Origin: Ruegeria intermedia
GTDB taxonomy: Bacteria; Pseudomonadota; Alphaproteobacteria; Rhodobacterales; Rhodobacteraceae
DNA length: 64,000 nt
Direction of reading: 5' to 3'
Assembly (NCBI RefSeq): GCF_900129345.1
Contig: NZ_FQVK01000007.1
Location: forward strand, 91,993-155,992
The notes beneath the pieces were generated by a model, which saw nothing but the letters and a program-made list of their open reading frames with translations, was not told the origin of the DNA and ran no database searches. Numbering within the stretch: position 1 is the first letter of the stretch; each line of letters opens with the position of its first letter. The position numbers were made by a program, and so were the translations under genes. This document shows positions 28,098 to 35,984 of the stretch, in pieces.

Positions 28098-28427
28098 TCA
28101 GGCGACCTCGATCTTTTTCTTGGTGTCGTAGACCGACCCGTCATCGTCATACCATGTGAAGACGAACTCTCCCGCCTCGGGCACGGTGGCCTCGAACTGG
28201 AAATACGGGTTGGTCGAAATCGCGGGTTCAAGAGTCACATCGATGACCATCTGGCCGTTGAATTCGCAGGTAAAGCGGTTGATGATCGAACGCGGAATGA
28301 CATTGCCTTCCTTGTCCTTGCGCTGACCGCTTTCCATCTTGTGACTGATCAGGCTCTTGATCGTCACCGCCTCGCCGGCCGTTGCCGTTTTGGGGACCTT
28401 GACGCGGGGTTTCACTCCGGATGCCAT
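28098..28427 (-). CDS. soxZ: SoxZ, SoxY partner in the sulfur-carrier complex
   Basis: A 109-residue protein without signal peptide; it is exported as a complex with SoxY. The all-beta Ig-like fold is typical: VKVPKTATAGEAVTIKSLISHKMESG (in two parts), then IPRSIINRFTCEFNG and VFTWYDDDGSVYDTKKKI near the C-terminus. I start it at the ATG at 28427 (MASGVKPRVKVP), the usual length for SoxZ; the frame upstream belongs to soxY. It lies 37 bp after soxY. Confidence 0.93.
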   Translation of the reverse strand: MASGVKPRVKVPKTATAGEAVTIKSLISHKMESGQRKDKEGNVIPRSIINRFTCEFNGQMVIDVTLEPAISTNPYFQFEATVPEAGEFVFTWYDDDGSVYDTKKKIEVA

Positions 28428-28464
28428 GGGGTTTCTCCTGTTGTTCCAAGGGGCGCGCGGGCGA

Positions 28465-28881
28465 TCAGCCGCCGCAGCCACCGATTGTGACTTTGACCGT
28501 TGCCGATGCCTTGGCAAAGCTGCCATCGGCCATCTTGGCCACGGCGATGACATCCTGCGTTCCGGCCAGTCGAATCCGGGTCGATGCCGACTGCGAGGCA
28601 GCCAGTGGCCCGAAGTTGAACGTGACAACACCCGGCGTCGGGTTGCCTGCGGCAAAAACCGCGATGGCCACGGCGCCCGGGGCGCTGACTTCGATCGGAA
28701 CCGTGTTGCCGTTTTCGGCGATTTCCGGTGCGGTCAGGGTGACGCCACCGTCGGCGATGTCAGCGCCACCGGTGAAGGCCGAGATCGAATCCTCGACCGC
28801 CGCGTTCACCCGGAACGGCAGCATCGTCAGAACCGCGGCTCCCAGACCCAAGGCCAGGGTTTCGCGTCGCGAAATTTCCAT
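28465..28881 (-). CDS. soxY: SoxY sulfur-carrier protein
   Basis: A 138-residue protein with a Tat-type leader (ISRRETLALGLGAAVLT). It ends with the family's GGCGG swinging-arm motif, whose cysteine carries all sulfur intermediates of the Sox cycle. The middle is the SoxY beta-sandwich (GVTLTAPEIAENGNTVPIEV). Export of SoxYZ through Tat is guided by this leader. It lies between soxX and soxZ with short gaps (45 and 37 bp). Confidence 0.95.
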   Translation of the reverse strand: MEISRRETLALGLGAAVLTMLPFRVNAAVEDSISAFTGGADIADGGVTLTAPEIAENGNTVPIEVSAPGAVAIAVFAAGNPTPGVVTFNFGPLAASQSASTRIRLAGTQDVIAVAKMADGSFAKASATVKVTIGGCGG

Positions 28882-28926
28882 TTTAGATCTCCTTTGAGTG
28901 TGCGCTCCTCGGACAGGCGAAGGCGA

Positions 28927-29403
28927 TTATTGTTCTTTGAGGGTCATCAGGAACGCCACCACGTCCTCGACGTCCTGTGCGCTCAGGATCGGCTCAAGCG
29001 GCCCGCTGGGCGCCTTGCCGGTATAGGCATCGCCAGGCCGGATAAAGCCATCGTCCTTGTAGAAGGCCGGCATCACCGTGCCCTCGAAGGTCATTTTGGC
29101 GTTGGCCACCAGACCGCGCAGCTCGGCCTCGGTCCAGCGGTCCCCCGCCCCGTCCAGCGGCGGGCCGACCTCGCCCTGAAACGGCACGTCCGCCAGCGCC
29201 GAAACCTGATGGCAGGCCACGCAATTGCCCATGGACTTCTCACCCACGATCGTCGCGCCCTTTTCAGGGTCGCCCGGAGTACCGGTCAGTGACTGTTCGA
29301 TGGCGCCGTCGGCAAACGACACATCTTTCGGCTTGATCTCACCCGCCATGGCCGTCGATGCACACAGCATTCCGGCCAGGCCAAGTTTCAACGCTTTTGT
29401 CAT
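28927..29403 (-). CDS. soxX: SoxX monohaem cytochrome c, subunit of SoxAX
   Basis: A 158-residue exported cytochrome with a signal peptide (MTKALKLGLAGMLCASTAMA-G) and one haem motif, CVACH (about 60-64), with the Met ligand likely in TVMPAFYK. I start it at the ATG at 29403, behind GGGAGGAGG, not at the longer 29454, because it gives a complete leader directly. It is the first gene of soxXYZA. Its upstream gap, shared with the soxW end, carries a clear ATTC-N8-GAAT operator. Confidence 0.93.
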   Translation of the reverse strand: MTKALKLGLAGMLCASTAMAGEIKPKDVSFADGAIEQSLTGTPGDPEKGATIVGEKSMGNCVACHQVSALADVPFQGEVGPPLDGAGDRWTEAELRGLVANAKMTFEGTVMPAFYKDDGFIRPGDAYTGKAPSGPLEPILSAQDVEDVVAFLMTLKEQ

Positions 29404-29476
29404 GCCTCCTCCCAAAGACGATTCCCCGCTGTATCTCTGCACACTAGTGCACACAATCCGCGCAACGCAACAATAA

Positions 29477-29492
29477 ATTCATCTACGTGAAT
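29477..29492. promoter_or_regulatory. ATTC-N8-GAAT operator between soxW and soxX
   Basis: ATTCATCTACGTGAAT, extended by AA and TT on each side (29475-29494), is a near-perfect palindrome. It matches the ATTC-N8-GAAT element bound by SqrR/BigR-type ArsR repressors in Rhodobacter. In a related organism SoxR has been shown to bind the soxS-V and soxW-X intergenic regions, and this is exactly soxW-X. The likely protein is the ArsR-type SoxR encoded at 31333-31704. Confidence 0.7.
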
Positions 29493-29551
29493 TTTTACAT
29501 CTCTTAACCTGCGGAAGTGCGGACGCAATCCGGTTGCGCGATCCTGTGCGA

Positions 29552-30112
29552 CTAGTTTCGTTGCGCCTCGAACTTGCGGGCATGGTACTTTTGGAACGGC
29601 TCGTCTCCGTCATAGCCCTTTTCCAATACCCAGTTCAGCAGGTTGAACGTCGTCCAGCGTCCGAAGGCGCCCGGCATCGTTGCCACGGCCGCCTGCGCGG
29701 CCGTCACGCCTTCGGGCACGTCCTGAGGGAAAAAGTAGATCGTCGGCGTGAACAAGGCGCCCCACCGTTTCACCATGTCCTTTTCGGGCAGGACCGTTCC
29801 GTCGAAATCGGTCACTTCGACATCGCCGAACATGTTGATCTGGACGACGAAAAAGCGTTCAGCCAGCAGCTGTTCGATCTCGGGGATGACAAAGACCTCT
29901 TCGTACATCTTCCTGCAGTAGATGCAGCCCCGTTGCTCCACGATGACCATCAGCCGTCGTCCCTCGGCGTTGGCTTCCTCGAGGTCCTCGCGCAGATCCT
30001 TGAACGTGTCACGCATCCATGGAGCCTTGTGAAGACCGTCGTCACCCAGCTCGGCCGCCAGGGGCAGCGGGGCCATCAGAAGTGACGCAATCAGCAGAAA
30101 TTTTTTGAGCAT
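29552..30112 (-). CDS. soxW: SoxW periplasmic thioredoxin
   Basis: A 186-residue exported thioredoxin-fold protein with signal peptide MLKKFLLIASLLMAPLPLAA. The active site is CIYC (about 63-66, in EQRGCIYCRKMYEE), followed by a cis-Pro in FTPTIYFFP. It is kept reduced by the membrane protein SoxV and serves the Sox proteins (SoxY disulfide reduction). I start it at the ATG at 30112, 20 bp after the soxV stop; the long upstream frame is antisense overlap with soxV in another frame. Confidence 0.9.
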   Translation of the reverse strand: MLKKFLLIASLLMAPLPLAAELGDDGLHKAPWMRDTFKDLREDLEEANAEGRRLMVIVEQRGCIYCRKMYEEVFVIPEIEQLLAERFFVVQINMFGDVEVTDFDGTVLPEKDMVKRWGALFTPTIYFFPQDVPEGVTAAQAAVATMPGAFGRWTTFNLLNWVLEKGYDGDEPFQKYHARKFEAQRN

Positions 30113-30132
30113 GACGAATATCCTTTCCAAAT

Positions 30133-30888
30133 TCACCCGATCGCGCCGAACCACGGAATCGTCTCGAGCATCCATTGCGCGATGTAGTTGACCGAATTTG
30201 TGCCGATCAGAATGCCGAACAGGATCAGCATCAGCCCCATCAGTTTTTCGATCATTCCCAGATGTTTGCGGAACCGGGACACCCAGGCCATGAACGGCCC
30301 GATGAACATCGCGGCCGCGACGAAGGGCAAGGTCATCCCAAGGCCATAGGCCAACAACAGCGCGGCGCCTTCGTTGGCTGTTTCCTGCCCCGCAGCGGTA
30401 AACAGGATCGCGGCCAGGACCGGGCCGACGCAGGGTGTCCATCCAAAGGCGAAGGCAAGCCCGATCACATAGGCCCCGATCAGACCCACACTCGACGTAT
30501 CGCCGGCGTCGGCCCGAAACTGCCGGTACAGGAAGCCGATTCTGACGACTCCCATGAAGTGCAGGCCCATCGCAATGATGATCGCCGCCGCGACCCAGCG
30601 CAGCACGTCGAAATGGTCGCGCAGCAAGCTGCCGAAGGCTGTCGCAGTTGCCCCCAGCCCGACGAAAACGGTCAGCACCCCCAATGCAAAACAGCACGCC
30701 GCCAGCACTGCCTTGCCCCGGACCGCCGGCGAGATCTGGGCGCCAGACGATATCTGGTTCATGCCGGCCCCGGCCAGATAGCTCAGATAGAACGGCACGA
30801 TCGGAAGGATGCAGGGCGACAGGAATGACAGCAGCCCGGCGACGATTGCGCCCATGAATGTGACGTCGAACACCTGATGCTGCTCCAC
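30133..30888 (-). CDS. soxV: SoxV CcdA-like membrane thiol transporter
   Basis: A 251-residue inner-membrane protein with six membrane segments. It passes reductant from cytoplasmic thioredoxin across the membrane to SoxW. The two CcdA cysteines are present in LSPCILPIVPFYLSYL (about 25-40) and GWTPCVGPVLAAILF (about 154-168). It starts at GTG (30888), unusual but well placed near the divergent soxS promoter. It is followed by soxW after 20 bp. Confidence 0.92.
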   Translation of the reverse strand: MEQHQVFDVTFMGAIVAGLLSFLSPCILPIVPFYLSYLAGAGMNQISSGAQISPAVRGKAVLAACCFALGVLTVFVGLGATATAFGSLLRDHFDVLRWVAAAIIIAMGLHFMGVVRIGFLYRQFRADAGDTSSVGLIGAYVIGLAFAFGWTPCVGPVLAAILFTAAGQETANEGAALLLAYGLGMTLPFVAAAMFIGPFMAWVSRFRKHLGMIEKLMGLMLILFGILIGTNSVNYIAQWMLETIPWFGAIG

Positions 30889-30896
30889 CGCTTGTG

Positions 30897-30920
30897 ATAT
30901 TCAAAAATATAATTATGATT
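30897..30920. promoter_or_regulatory. soxS-soxV intergenic region with degenerate ATTC/GATT repeat
   Basis: The 67-bp gap between the divergent soxV and soxS genes is AT-rich. It contains ATTC (30899-30902) and GATT (30917-30920), 14 bp apart, i.e. the same N14 spacing as the repeat before soxB with one mismatch. This is the second region bound by SoxR in a related organism. The site is weaker than that at 29477. Confidence 0.4.
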
Positions 30921-30955
30921 AAAACACGGGCCGCGTCAAATTGGGCGACAGGAAA

Positions 30956-31336
30956 ATGATCAAAGCGCTGACCATCATGCTGGGCATGGCGACGCCGGTT
31001 TCGGCGGTTGCGGAGGCCTATCTGCTGATGGCCGAAGAGCCCGGCTGCCATTGGTGCGCCAAGTGGAATGACGAAATCGCGCCGATCTATCCCAAATCCG
31101 CCGAGGGGCAAGCGGTTCCGTTGCGCCGTTATGACCTTCGCGCCGACGCGCCGGACGTCGTGTTTGCGCGCAGGGTCCATTTCACCCCGACCTTCATCCT
31201 TGTCGAAGATGGGCGCGAGGTCGGGCGGATCGAGGGGTATCCCGGTCAGGACTTTTTTTGGGGTTTGCTGGGCATGATGCTCGACGACGCCGGAGTTGTG
31301 TGGCGGCGCGCTGGGTCGGGGCCCGAGGGTTCGTGA
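30956..31336 (+). CDS. soxS: SoxS periplasmic thioredoxin-like protein
   Basis: A 126-residue protein with a signal peptide (MIKALTIMLGMATPVSAVA). CHWC (in EEPGCHWCAKWNDE, about 27-40) is the thioredoxin-like site, and HFTPTFILVEDGREVGRIEG carries the cis-Pro region. In Paracoccus SoxS activates the Sox system by reducing inactive SoxY(Z). I use the ATG at 30956; the longer frame starts at TTG. Its stop overlaps the soxR GTG (GTGA at 31333-31336). Confidence 0.88.
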   Translation: MIKALTIMLGMATPVSAVAEAYLLMAEEPGCHWCAKWNDEIAPIYPKSAEGQAVPLRRYDLRADAPDVVFARRVHFTPTFILVEDGREVGRIEGYPGQDFFWGLLGMMLDDAGVVWRRAGSGPEGS

Positions 31337-31704
31337 CTTCCAACGCCGACCACCCCTGCGACGCGGCATCGCGCCTGCCCGTGTTCGACGGCAACACCTG
31401 CCCCGAGGACATGAAGAGGATGGAAGAGAACGCCCACCGCGCGTCCAACTTTATGAAGGCCATCAGCCATGAAGGGCGGTTGATGATCCTGTGCCACCTT
31501 GCATCGGGCGAAAAATCGGTCACCGAGTTGGAAGACCTGCTGTCGGCCCGTCAAGCCGCCGTTTCACAGCAGCTTGCCCGCCTGCGCTTCGAGGGGCTGG
31601 TGACCCCGCGCCGGGACGGCAAGACCATCTACTACAGCTTGACAGACGATCGACCCAGACAAATCATGGAAGTCGTGTACGACCTGTTCTGCCGCGCGGA
31701 CTGA
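31333..31704 (+). CDS. soxR: SoxR ArsR/SmtB-family repressor
   Basis: A 123-residue winged-helix repressor of the sox operon. The HTH core is LSARQAAVSQQLARLRFEGLV (about 66-86 in two parts), typical for the BigR/SqrR/SoxR branch. The two sensing cysteines are probably those in MILCHLAS and DLFCRAD, with a third in GNTCPED; thiol persulfidation of such Cys releases DNA in SqrR. The GTG start overlaps soxS; an alternative is the ATG at 31411. Operator candidates are at 27112, 29477 and 30899. Confidence 0.88.
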   Translation: MTSNADHPCDAASRLPVFDGNTCPEDMKRMEENAHRASNFMKAISHEGRLMILCHLASGEKSVTELEDLLSARQAAVSQQLARLRFEGLVTPRRDGKTIYYSLTDDRPRQIMEVVYDLFCRAD

Positions 31705-31743
31705 TCCGCGCCACCACGGGCGTCGGGTCGAGGGAGGACACAG

Positions 31744-32796
31744 GTGCTTGAACTCATCGGAGAAGCGAATACCGCGGCCCTGGTCGGGCTGGCGGGAGGT
31801 GTGGCCCTGGGCCTGGCGGCCCGGATCGGCCGGTTCTGCACGCTGGGCGCAATCGAGGACCTGCTGTATGGCGCCGACAGCCGCCGATTGAAGATGTGGG
31901 CCATCGCCATCGGCGTGGCTGTGATCGGAGTGCATCTTGCCATTGCCACCGGCCGCTTCGACAGCGGCGCAACCGCCTATCTGGACCGTGTCTGGAACCC
32001 GGTCGGCACGATCCTGGGCGGCCTGATGTTCGGCTACGGAATGGCGCTGAGCGGCAATTGCGGTTACGGCGCGCTGGCCCGGCTGGGCGGAGGCGATCTG
32101 CGGTCCTTCGTCATCGTCGTCGTGATGGGGCTGTCGGCCTATTTCGTGATGTCGGGCCCTTTGGCCCGGGCGCGCGTCTGGTTGTTTTCCGAAGAAACCG
32201 GGGCCACAACGCAACAGGGTTTCGCGCAGTTGCTCGAGGGTTTTGGAATTTCGCCGCTGCTGACGGGACTGACCGTGGGGGCGATGCTGATCCTGACGGC
32301 CACCGTCCGGGCCCGAATGCGACCCTCAGGCAAACAGTGCCTGTGGGCCGTGGTTGTCGGCCTTGCCATCGTTTCGGGTTGGGTCGGCACCTTCTGGATC
32401 GCCACCACGGGTTTTGACGCGGAACCAATCGAAACACACACTTTCGCGGCCCCCATCGGAGATACGATCATCTATGCCATGACCGCCTCGGGCAACGCGC
32501 TGTCCTTCAGCGTCGGCTCCGTGATGGGCGTGGTGATCGGGGCTGCGCTCGGATCGTATTCCAAGGGCCATTTCCGCTGGGAAGCCTGCGAAGATCCGCG
32601 CGAATTGCGGCGCCAGATCCTGGGCGCGGCGATCATGGGGCCGGGGGCGATACTTGCGGTTGGCTGCAGTATCGGCCAAGGAATTTCAGCCTTTTCGGTT
32701 CTGGCCTTCAGCGCTCCTGTCGCGTTCGTGTCGATCTTTGTTGGCGCGGCTGTCGGGCTACGCCAGATGATCGTGGGGTTCGCACCAGCGGAATGA
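31744..32796 (+). CDS. soxT: SoxT-type YeeE/YedE sulfur-compound transporter
   Basis: A 350-residue membrane protein with about nine hydrophobic segments. The motif cysteines are GRFCTLGAIEDLL near the start, MALSGNCGYGALARLGGG in the middle and GCSIGQGISAFSV near the end. It starts at GTG 39 bp after soxR, so it belongs to soxSRT. The family imports thiosulfate or other sulfur compounds. Its 350-residue relative at 19205-20257 frames the opposite side of the sox region. Confidence 0.85.
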   Translation: MLELIGEANTAALVGLAGGVALGLAARIGRFCTLGAIEDLLYGADSRRLKMWAIAIGVAVIGVHLAIATGRFDSGATAYLDRVWNPVGTILGGLMFGYGMALSGNCGYGALARLGGGDLRSFVIVVVMGLSAYFVMSGPLARARVWLFSEETGATTQQGFAQLLEGFGISPLLTGLTVGAMLILTATVRARMRPSGKQCLWAVVVGLAIVSGWVGTFWIATTGFDAEPIETHTFAAPIGDTIIYAMTASGNALSFSVGSVMGVVIGAALGSYSKGHFRWEACEDPRELRRQILGAAIMGPGAILAVGCSIGQGISAFSVLAFSAPVAFVSIFVGAAVGLRQMIVGFAPAE

Positions 32797-32950
32797 CCGG
32801 CGAAGGCCCGAGAGCTGCCGTCGCAAGTGTTCCCGCCCCCATGCGGAAGGCACGCGAAATTTGTCTTGCAGGTGACGGTGCGGCCATGGGAAACGCCATT
32901 GCGAAAGACCACGTTCCTCAGTGCAAGCCCCATTCAGTCATTCAGATGTA

Positions 32951-32978
32951 GTGTGCATAATTCAGCAACAATGCACAC
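32951..32978. promoter_or_regulatory. Inverted repeat in the soxT-parB gap
   Basis: GTGTGCAT (32951-32958) and ATGCACAC (32971-32978) form a perfect 8-bp inverted repeat with a 12-base centre. It lies in the 275-bp gap between convergent soxT and parB, near the junction of the chromosomal-type sox cluster and the plasmid-type replicon module. GGAGG/CCTCC at 33029-33049 is a short stem that could end parB transcription. No function can be assigned. Confidence 0.35.
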
Positions 32979-33057
32979 CACCTTGTTTTCACCCGATCCC
33001 TTCAGGCACCCATATACGGGACACATATGGAGGCCTTGTTTCGACCTCCAATCCTGC

Positions 33058-33072
33058 GTTTCGTCGCGAAAC
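33058..33072. repeat. Candidate parS copy 1 (GTTTCG-N3-CGAAAC)
   Basis: GTTTCGTCGCGAAAC, a 6-bp-arm palindrome with a 3-bp centre, touches the parB stop codon. It is one of four copies between 33058 and 37203 (others at 34062, 35636 and 37187). Clustering of a 12-base specific palindrome around parAB and the initiator gene is the pattern expected for partition centromere sites. Confidence 0.65.
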
Positions 33073-34139
33073 TAGCTGAAATGACGGACAATCTCATCCA
33101 CAAGCGCTTGTGCGTCTTCAACCGAAAGATCTTGCCGACGCAGGCGGATTCGCAATTCGCCGGCGGCCACCTCGGCGCGGATGTCACCGCCGCCGGGCAA
33201 CGGCTGCAGAGGAATACGTTGCACCTGCTGTGGGCGCCCGCCCCGTGCCTTGTCACGCGACGGCTCGGGCGCGTCCTTCAGCGCAGCCTCGATCAGTGCC
33301 CATTCAGCCTTGGCATCGGAAACCTCTGCCCCGGCCAATGCGGCACGCAGCTTGGCCTGAGCGCCATCCCGCAAGGCTGCAGCCAGTCGCAGACCCGCCT
33401 TCTCCGACAGGGATACCGGATATCGCAACAGGTCACCCAAAGCCTCGTGCACCATCGCAAAGCTGCGCACCTTTGACCGTTTCGCCTTGGACGCCGCCGC
33501 AAACAAGGCGTCCACCGCGGCTTCGGTCGAGGGGAACACCCCCTGCCCTGCTGCCAGAACCGCAATGCGTCCCCGTTCGTAGGGGCTGAGATTGGCGCGC
33601 AGCTCGTTTTCCTCGACCATCGAGACATACGCCCCCTGCCCTGCCCCGGCTTGGCGGACAAAGGCAGGAATCTGTGCGAATGCCGGATCCGTTCTGGCGA
33701 GCCGGCGAAACGCATCCAGACGCCGATAGCCCGAGATCAGCCCGTACCCGTCGGCCGTTGGCGTCACCTCGATCGGCGTGCGCAAACCGTTGACCCGCAG
33801 CGACTCCAGCAGCTCGGCCATGGCTTCTTCGTCTTCGACCATCCGGTCGCGACGAATATAGTCCGCATCGATCTCGTCAACGGGCAGCTTCTGGGCCACC
33901 AACCCCGCATCCTGCGCATCGCGCCAACGGGCCGCATCACCCTGGTCGCGGGCCAATGCTTCGCGATCGGTGACCGCGGCCATTCCGTTCAATGTGGCGG
34001 CTTCGGCCGCGACTTGCGCAATCGGCGGCACGACAGACTTGGATTCAAACGGGCTGATCGAGGGTTTCGTGGCGAAACCCGCCTCGAGCTGTTCCAACTC
34101 GGCCGCGTCCGGTGCGGTCAGTCTTCTGCGTTTAGCCAT
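33072..34139 (-). CDS. parB: ParB/RepB-type partition protein of a plasmid-style replicon
   Basis: A 355-residue centromere-binding protein. The ParB N-terminal nuclease/CTPase-type domain spans about 85-170, with ISGYRRLDAFRRLA as its box II and a GAYVSMVEENELRANLSPYERG segment following (in two parts); HTH-type helices cover about 195-260. A basic dimerisation tail closes it (RLRRQDLSVEDAQALVDEIV). The N-terminal start follows GGAGAGG and overlaps the parA stop by 8 bp. Candidate binding sites (GTTTCG-N3-CGAAAC) lie at both ends of the gene. The protein is of plasmid RepB/ParB type and is not recognisable as the chromosomal ParB. Confidence 0.88.
   Translation of the reverse strand: MAKRRRLTAPDAAELEQLEAGFATKPSISPFESKSVVPPIAQVAAEAATLNGMAAVTDREALARDQGDAARWRDAQDAGLVAQKLPVDEIDADYIRRDRMVEDEEAMAELLESLRVNGLRTPIEVTPTADGYGLISGYRRLDAFRRLARTDPAFAQIPAFVRQAGAGQGAYVSMVEENELRANLSPYERGRIAVLAAGQGVFPSTEAAVDALFAAASKAKRSKVRSFAMVHEALGDLLRYPVSLSEKAGLRLAAALRDGAQAKLRAALAGAEVSDAKAEWALIEAALKDAPEPSRDKARGGRPQQVQRIPLQPLPGGGDIRAEVAAGELRIRLRRQDLSVEDAQALVDEIVRHFS
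34062..34080. repeat. Candidate parS copy 2 (8-bp arms) inside parB
   Basis: GGGTTTCGTGGCGAAACCC is the most extended of the four palindromes, with 8-bp arms. It lies in the parB coding sequence near its N-terminus and encodes part of GFATKPS, so it is maintained despite coding constraint. Confidence 0.65.
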
Positions 34140-35517
34140 CTGCCTCTCCTCCCATCTGTGCGTCGCGCCACCAGCAGCCGATCAAGACTTCCTTGAACTC
34201 GGCATAGGTCCGGTCGAAAGTTTCTCGGCCGCGCACGTATGTGTCACGGTTGAAATCCCGGTAGTCCGCCTCATAAATCCCGTTCACCTGCTCACCGGCC
34301 TGCCCGACCAGAGCCGTGTAGTCCTGCCGATAGGCATTCATGAAATCACCGAAATAGGCCTGGATCACGTTCGCCATGTCTGTCTGCTGGCTGGCGTCGA
34401 ACCGCGTGATGATGGCGCGTACGACATCCCATTCGAATTTGAGCTCGGGCAAGCCCGCCGCCCGTTGAGCCGCGTTTTCGCCGTCCTCGATGCTGGCGAA
34501 GGTCGTATACAGCATGTCAAAAAACCGGCCTGTGGAATCAAATTCCAGAAACGAAGCCCCCAACGGCACCAGCAAAATATCCGCCGCAGCCAGCGCGTTG
34601 ATCGTAAGGTACCCAAGTGCAGGAGGCGTATCGAGGAAAACGATGTCGTAATCGTTCAACACGCCTTCATCCTCGAGGAAGTTCGTCAGACCGTCCCAAA
34701 GCGGCCAACTGCGCAACCCCATGCGCCAGACCGGGATCTGGAATTCCGCCCAATACAGATTCAACTGAGCGCCGATCAGGTCGATATTGGGCCAATGCGT
34801 TTGCTGGATCACGTCTCGGGGCAGGGTCGTCAAAGCTTCCTGAAGCGTTTCGTCCAACGGAATTTCAGGTTGACCGGCGGCCGCGCGCACACGGTTCTCT
34901 GCCTGAACTGCCCGAGCATAGTCCTTGGCGATCAGCGGAAACACCGTTTGCCACTCATCGGCGACGCGACCGCCGAGAATCGATGTCATCGACCCTTGGC
35001 TGTCCAGGTCGATCACGAGCACTTTGTACCCGTCCAACGCGGCCGACATTGCCAGATGTGCCGCCGTCGATGTTTTCCCAACACCGCCCTTGAAGTTCGC
35101 CACCGCCACGACCTTGGCGGGCAGGCCCTTGGGTCTGTACGGCAGATACTCCTTGGTGCTGACTCCCTCGGCGGCGAAATAGTGGCGCAATGCCAGAACT
35201 TCTTCGAGCGTAAACCATTTTGACCCTGCCTCTCCTTCGCCCTGAGGGAGATCAGGATTTGCCTTGAGCACACGGCGCAGATGGGCGGGTGCAACTGGAA
35301 TCAGATACTTCGTGATTTCCCAGATCGAGAACCGGCGCAAACGTTTCTCGCCATCAGGCGCATAGCCACGTCTTGCCAGGTCTTCACGCCCCTTCGCGCA
35401 GAACGCCGCTGCTTTCGCGAATCGTGACGTCCCGATAGGGTCAGGCAACTTCGACGCTGCCTTGGCTGGGTCCAGATTGAAGTAAGGTGGTAGAGAAGGT
35501 TGGTTGCTTTTGCTCAC
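34132..35517 (-). CDS. parA: ParA/RepA-type partition ATPase (type Ia)
   Basis: A 461-residue Walker ATPase that segregates the replicon together with ParB. The deviant Walker A is KGGVGKT (in VANFKGGVGKTSTAAHL, about 143-159). Further ATPase motifs are VLVIDLDSQGSM and IVFLDTPPALGYL. The N-terminal 120 residues hold a MerR-like DNA-binding region (FSIWEITKYLIPVAPAHLRR), which in type Ia ParA proteins binds an operator for autoregulation. It starts at GTG. An inverted repeat (AATGTTCG/CGAACATT at 35534-35577) just upstream is a plausible operator. Confidence 0.9.
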   Translation of the reverse strand: MSKSNQPSLPPYFNLDPAKAASKLPDPIGTSRFAKAAAFCAKGREDLARRGYAPDGEKRLRRFSIWEITKYLIPVAPAHLRRVLKANPDLPQGEGEAGSKWFTLEEVLALRHYFAAEGVSTKEYLPYRPKGLPAKVVAVANFKGGVGKTSTAAHLAMSAALDGYKVLVIDLDSQGSMTSILGGRVADEWQTVFPLIAKDYARAVQAENRVRAAAGQPEIPLDETLQEALTTLPRDVIQQTHWPNIDLIGAQLNLYWAEFQIPVWRMGLRSWPLWDGLTNFLEDEGVLNDYDIVFLDTPPALGYLTINALAAADILLVPLGASFLEFDSTGRFFDMLYTTFASIEDGENAAQRAAGLPELKFEWDVVRAIITRFDASQQTDMANVIQAYFGDFMNAYRQDYTALVGQAGEQVNGIYEADYRDFNRDTYVRGRETFDRTYAEFKEVLIGCWWRDAQMGGEADG

Positions 35518-35533
35518 TGTCGGTGCCTCGGAA

Positions 35534-35577
35534 AATGTTCGCCTTGTCGGCGTATATCCTGAAATCTACCGAACATT
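35534..35577. promoter_or_regulatory. Inverted repeat upstream of parA
   Basis: AATGTTCG (35534-35541) and CGAACATT (35570-35577) are perfect 8-bp inverted arms, 28 bp apart, 17 bp upstream of the parA start. The position fits a ParA autoregulatory operator. Confidence 0.5.
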
Positions 35578-35635
35578 GCTGTCTTGCGCTATCCAAAAAA
35601 GCGGGATTTCCCACAAGGCAAGATCCAATTTGGCC

Positions 35636-35650
35636 GTTTCGCCGCGAAAC
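35636..35650. repeat. Candidate parS copy 3 between parA and the origin
   Basis: GTTTCGCCGCGAAAC, a palindrome with a 3-bp centre, sits between the parA upstream region and the AT-rich part of the origin. It is the only copy of the four that is not in or touching a coding sequence. Confidence 0.65.
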
Positions 35651-35768
35651 CAACAGAAAATATCATAAAATCGGCAACAAAAGTTTGATTCCTTTAATAT
35701 GTTTAGATTCTTTCGCTTAGAAATATGTATTAGAAGACAAAAGGTTATTGCGAATAGGGTCCCCATTT

Positions 35769-35856
35769 CCGGGACGATATGGACCAGTATGCGGGATCAA
35801 AGGTGCCCAGATACAGGACGTAAGGTTCCGGAATCCGGTCGGAATGGTACCGATTC
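35769..35856 (+). repeat. Iterons, four 22-bp direct repeats
   Basis: Four 22-bp units start at 35769, 35791, 35813 and 35835. They share a GGGAC/GGATC-like 5' part and a GGTNCC-like core: unit 1 GGACC, unit 2 GGTGCC, unit 3 GGTTCC, unit 4 GGTACC. The repeat period is constant at 22 bp, about two helical turns. A fifth unit at 35857-35878 keeps only the CCGG start. Such arrays bind Rep_3 initiators. Confidence 0.75.
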
Positions 35857-35959
35857 CCGGTAAGACACTAAATTTGGAAAATCAGCCTCCTGGGCGTGAA
35901 GGGAATCCACTCGAAAGTGTTTTCGGGACGCCGGATGCTGCGTGTCTTGGCGTGTTTGC

Positions 35960-35968
35960 TGTGGATAA
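35960..35968 (-). promoter_or_regulatory. DnaA box in the origin
   Basis: TGTGGATAA is the exact complement of the consensus DnaA box TTATCCACA. It lies between the iterons and the rep operator, where many iteron plasmids recruit host DnaA. Confidence 0.7.
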
Positions 35969-35984
35969 CTCATGCATTGATTCG

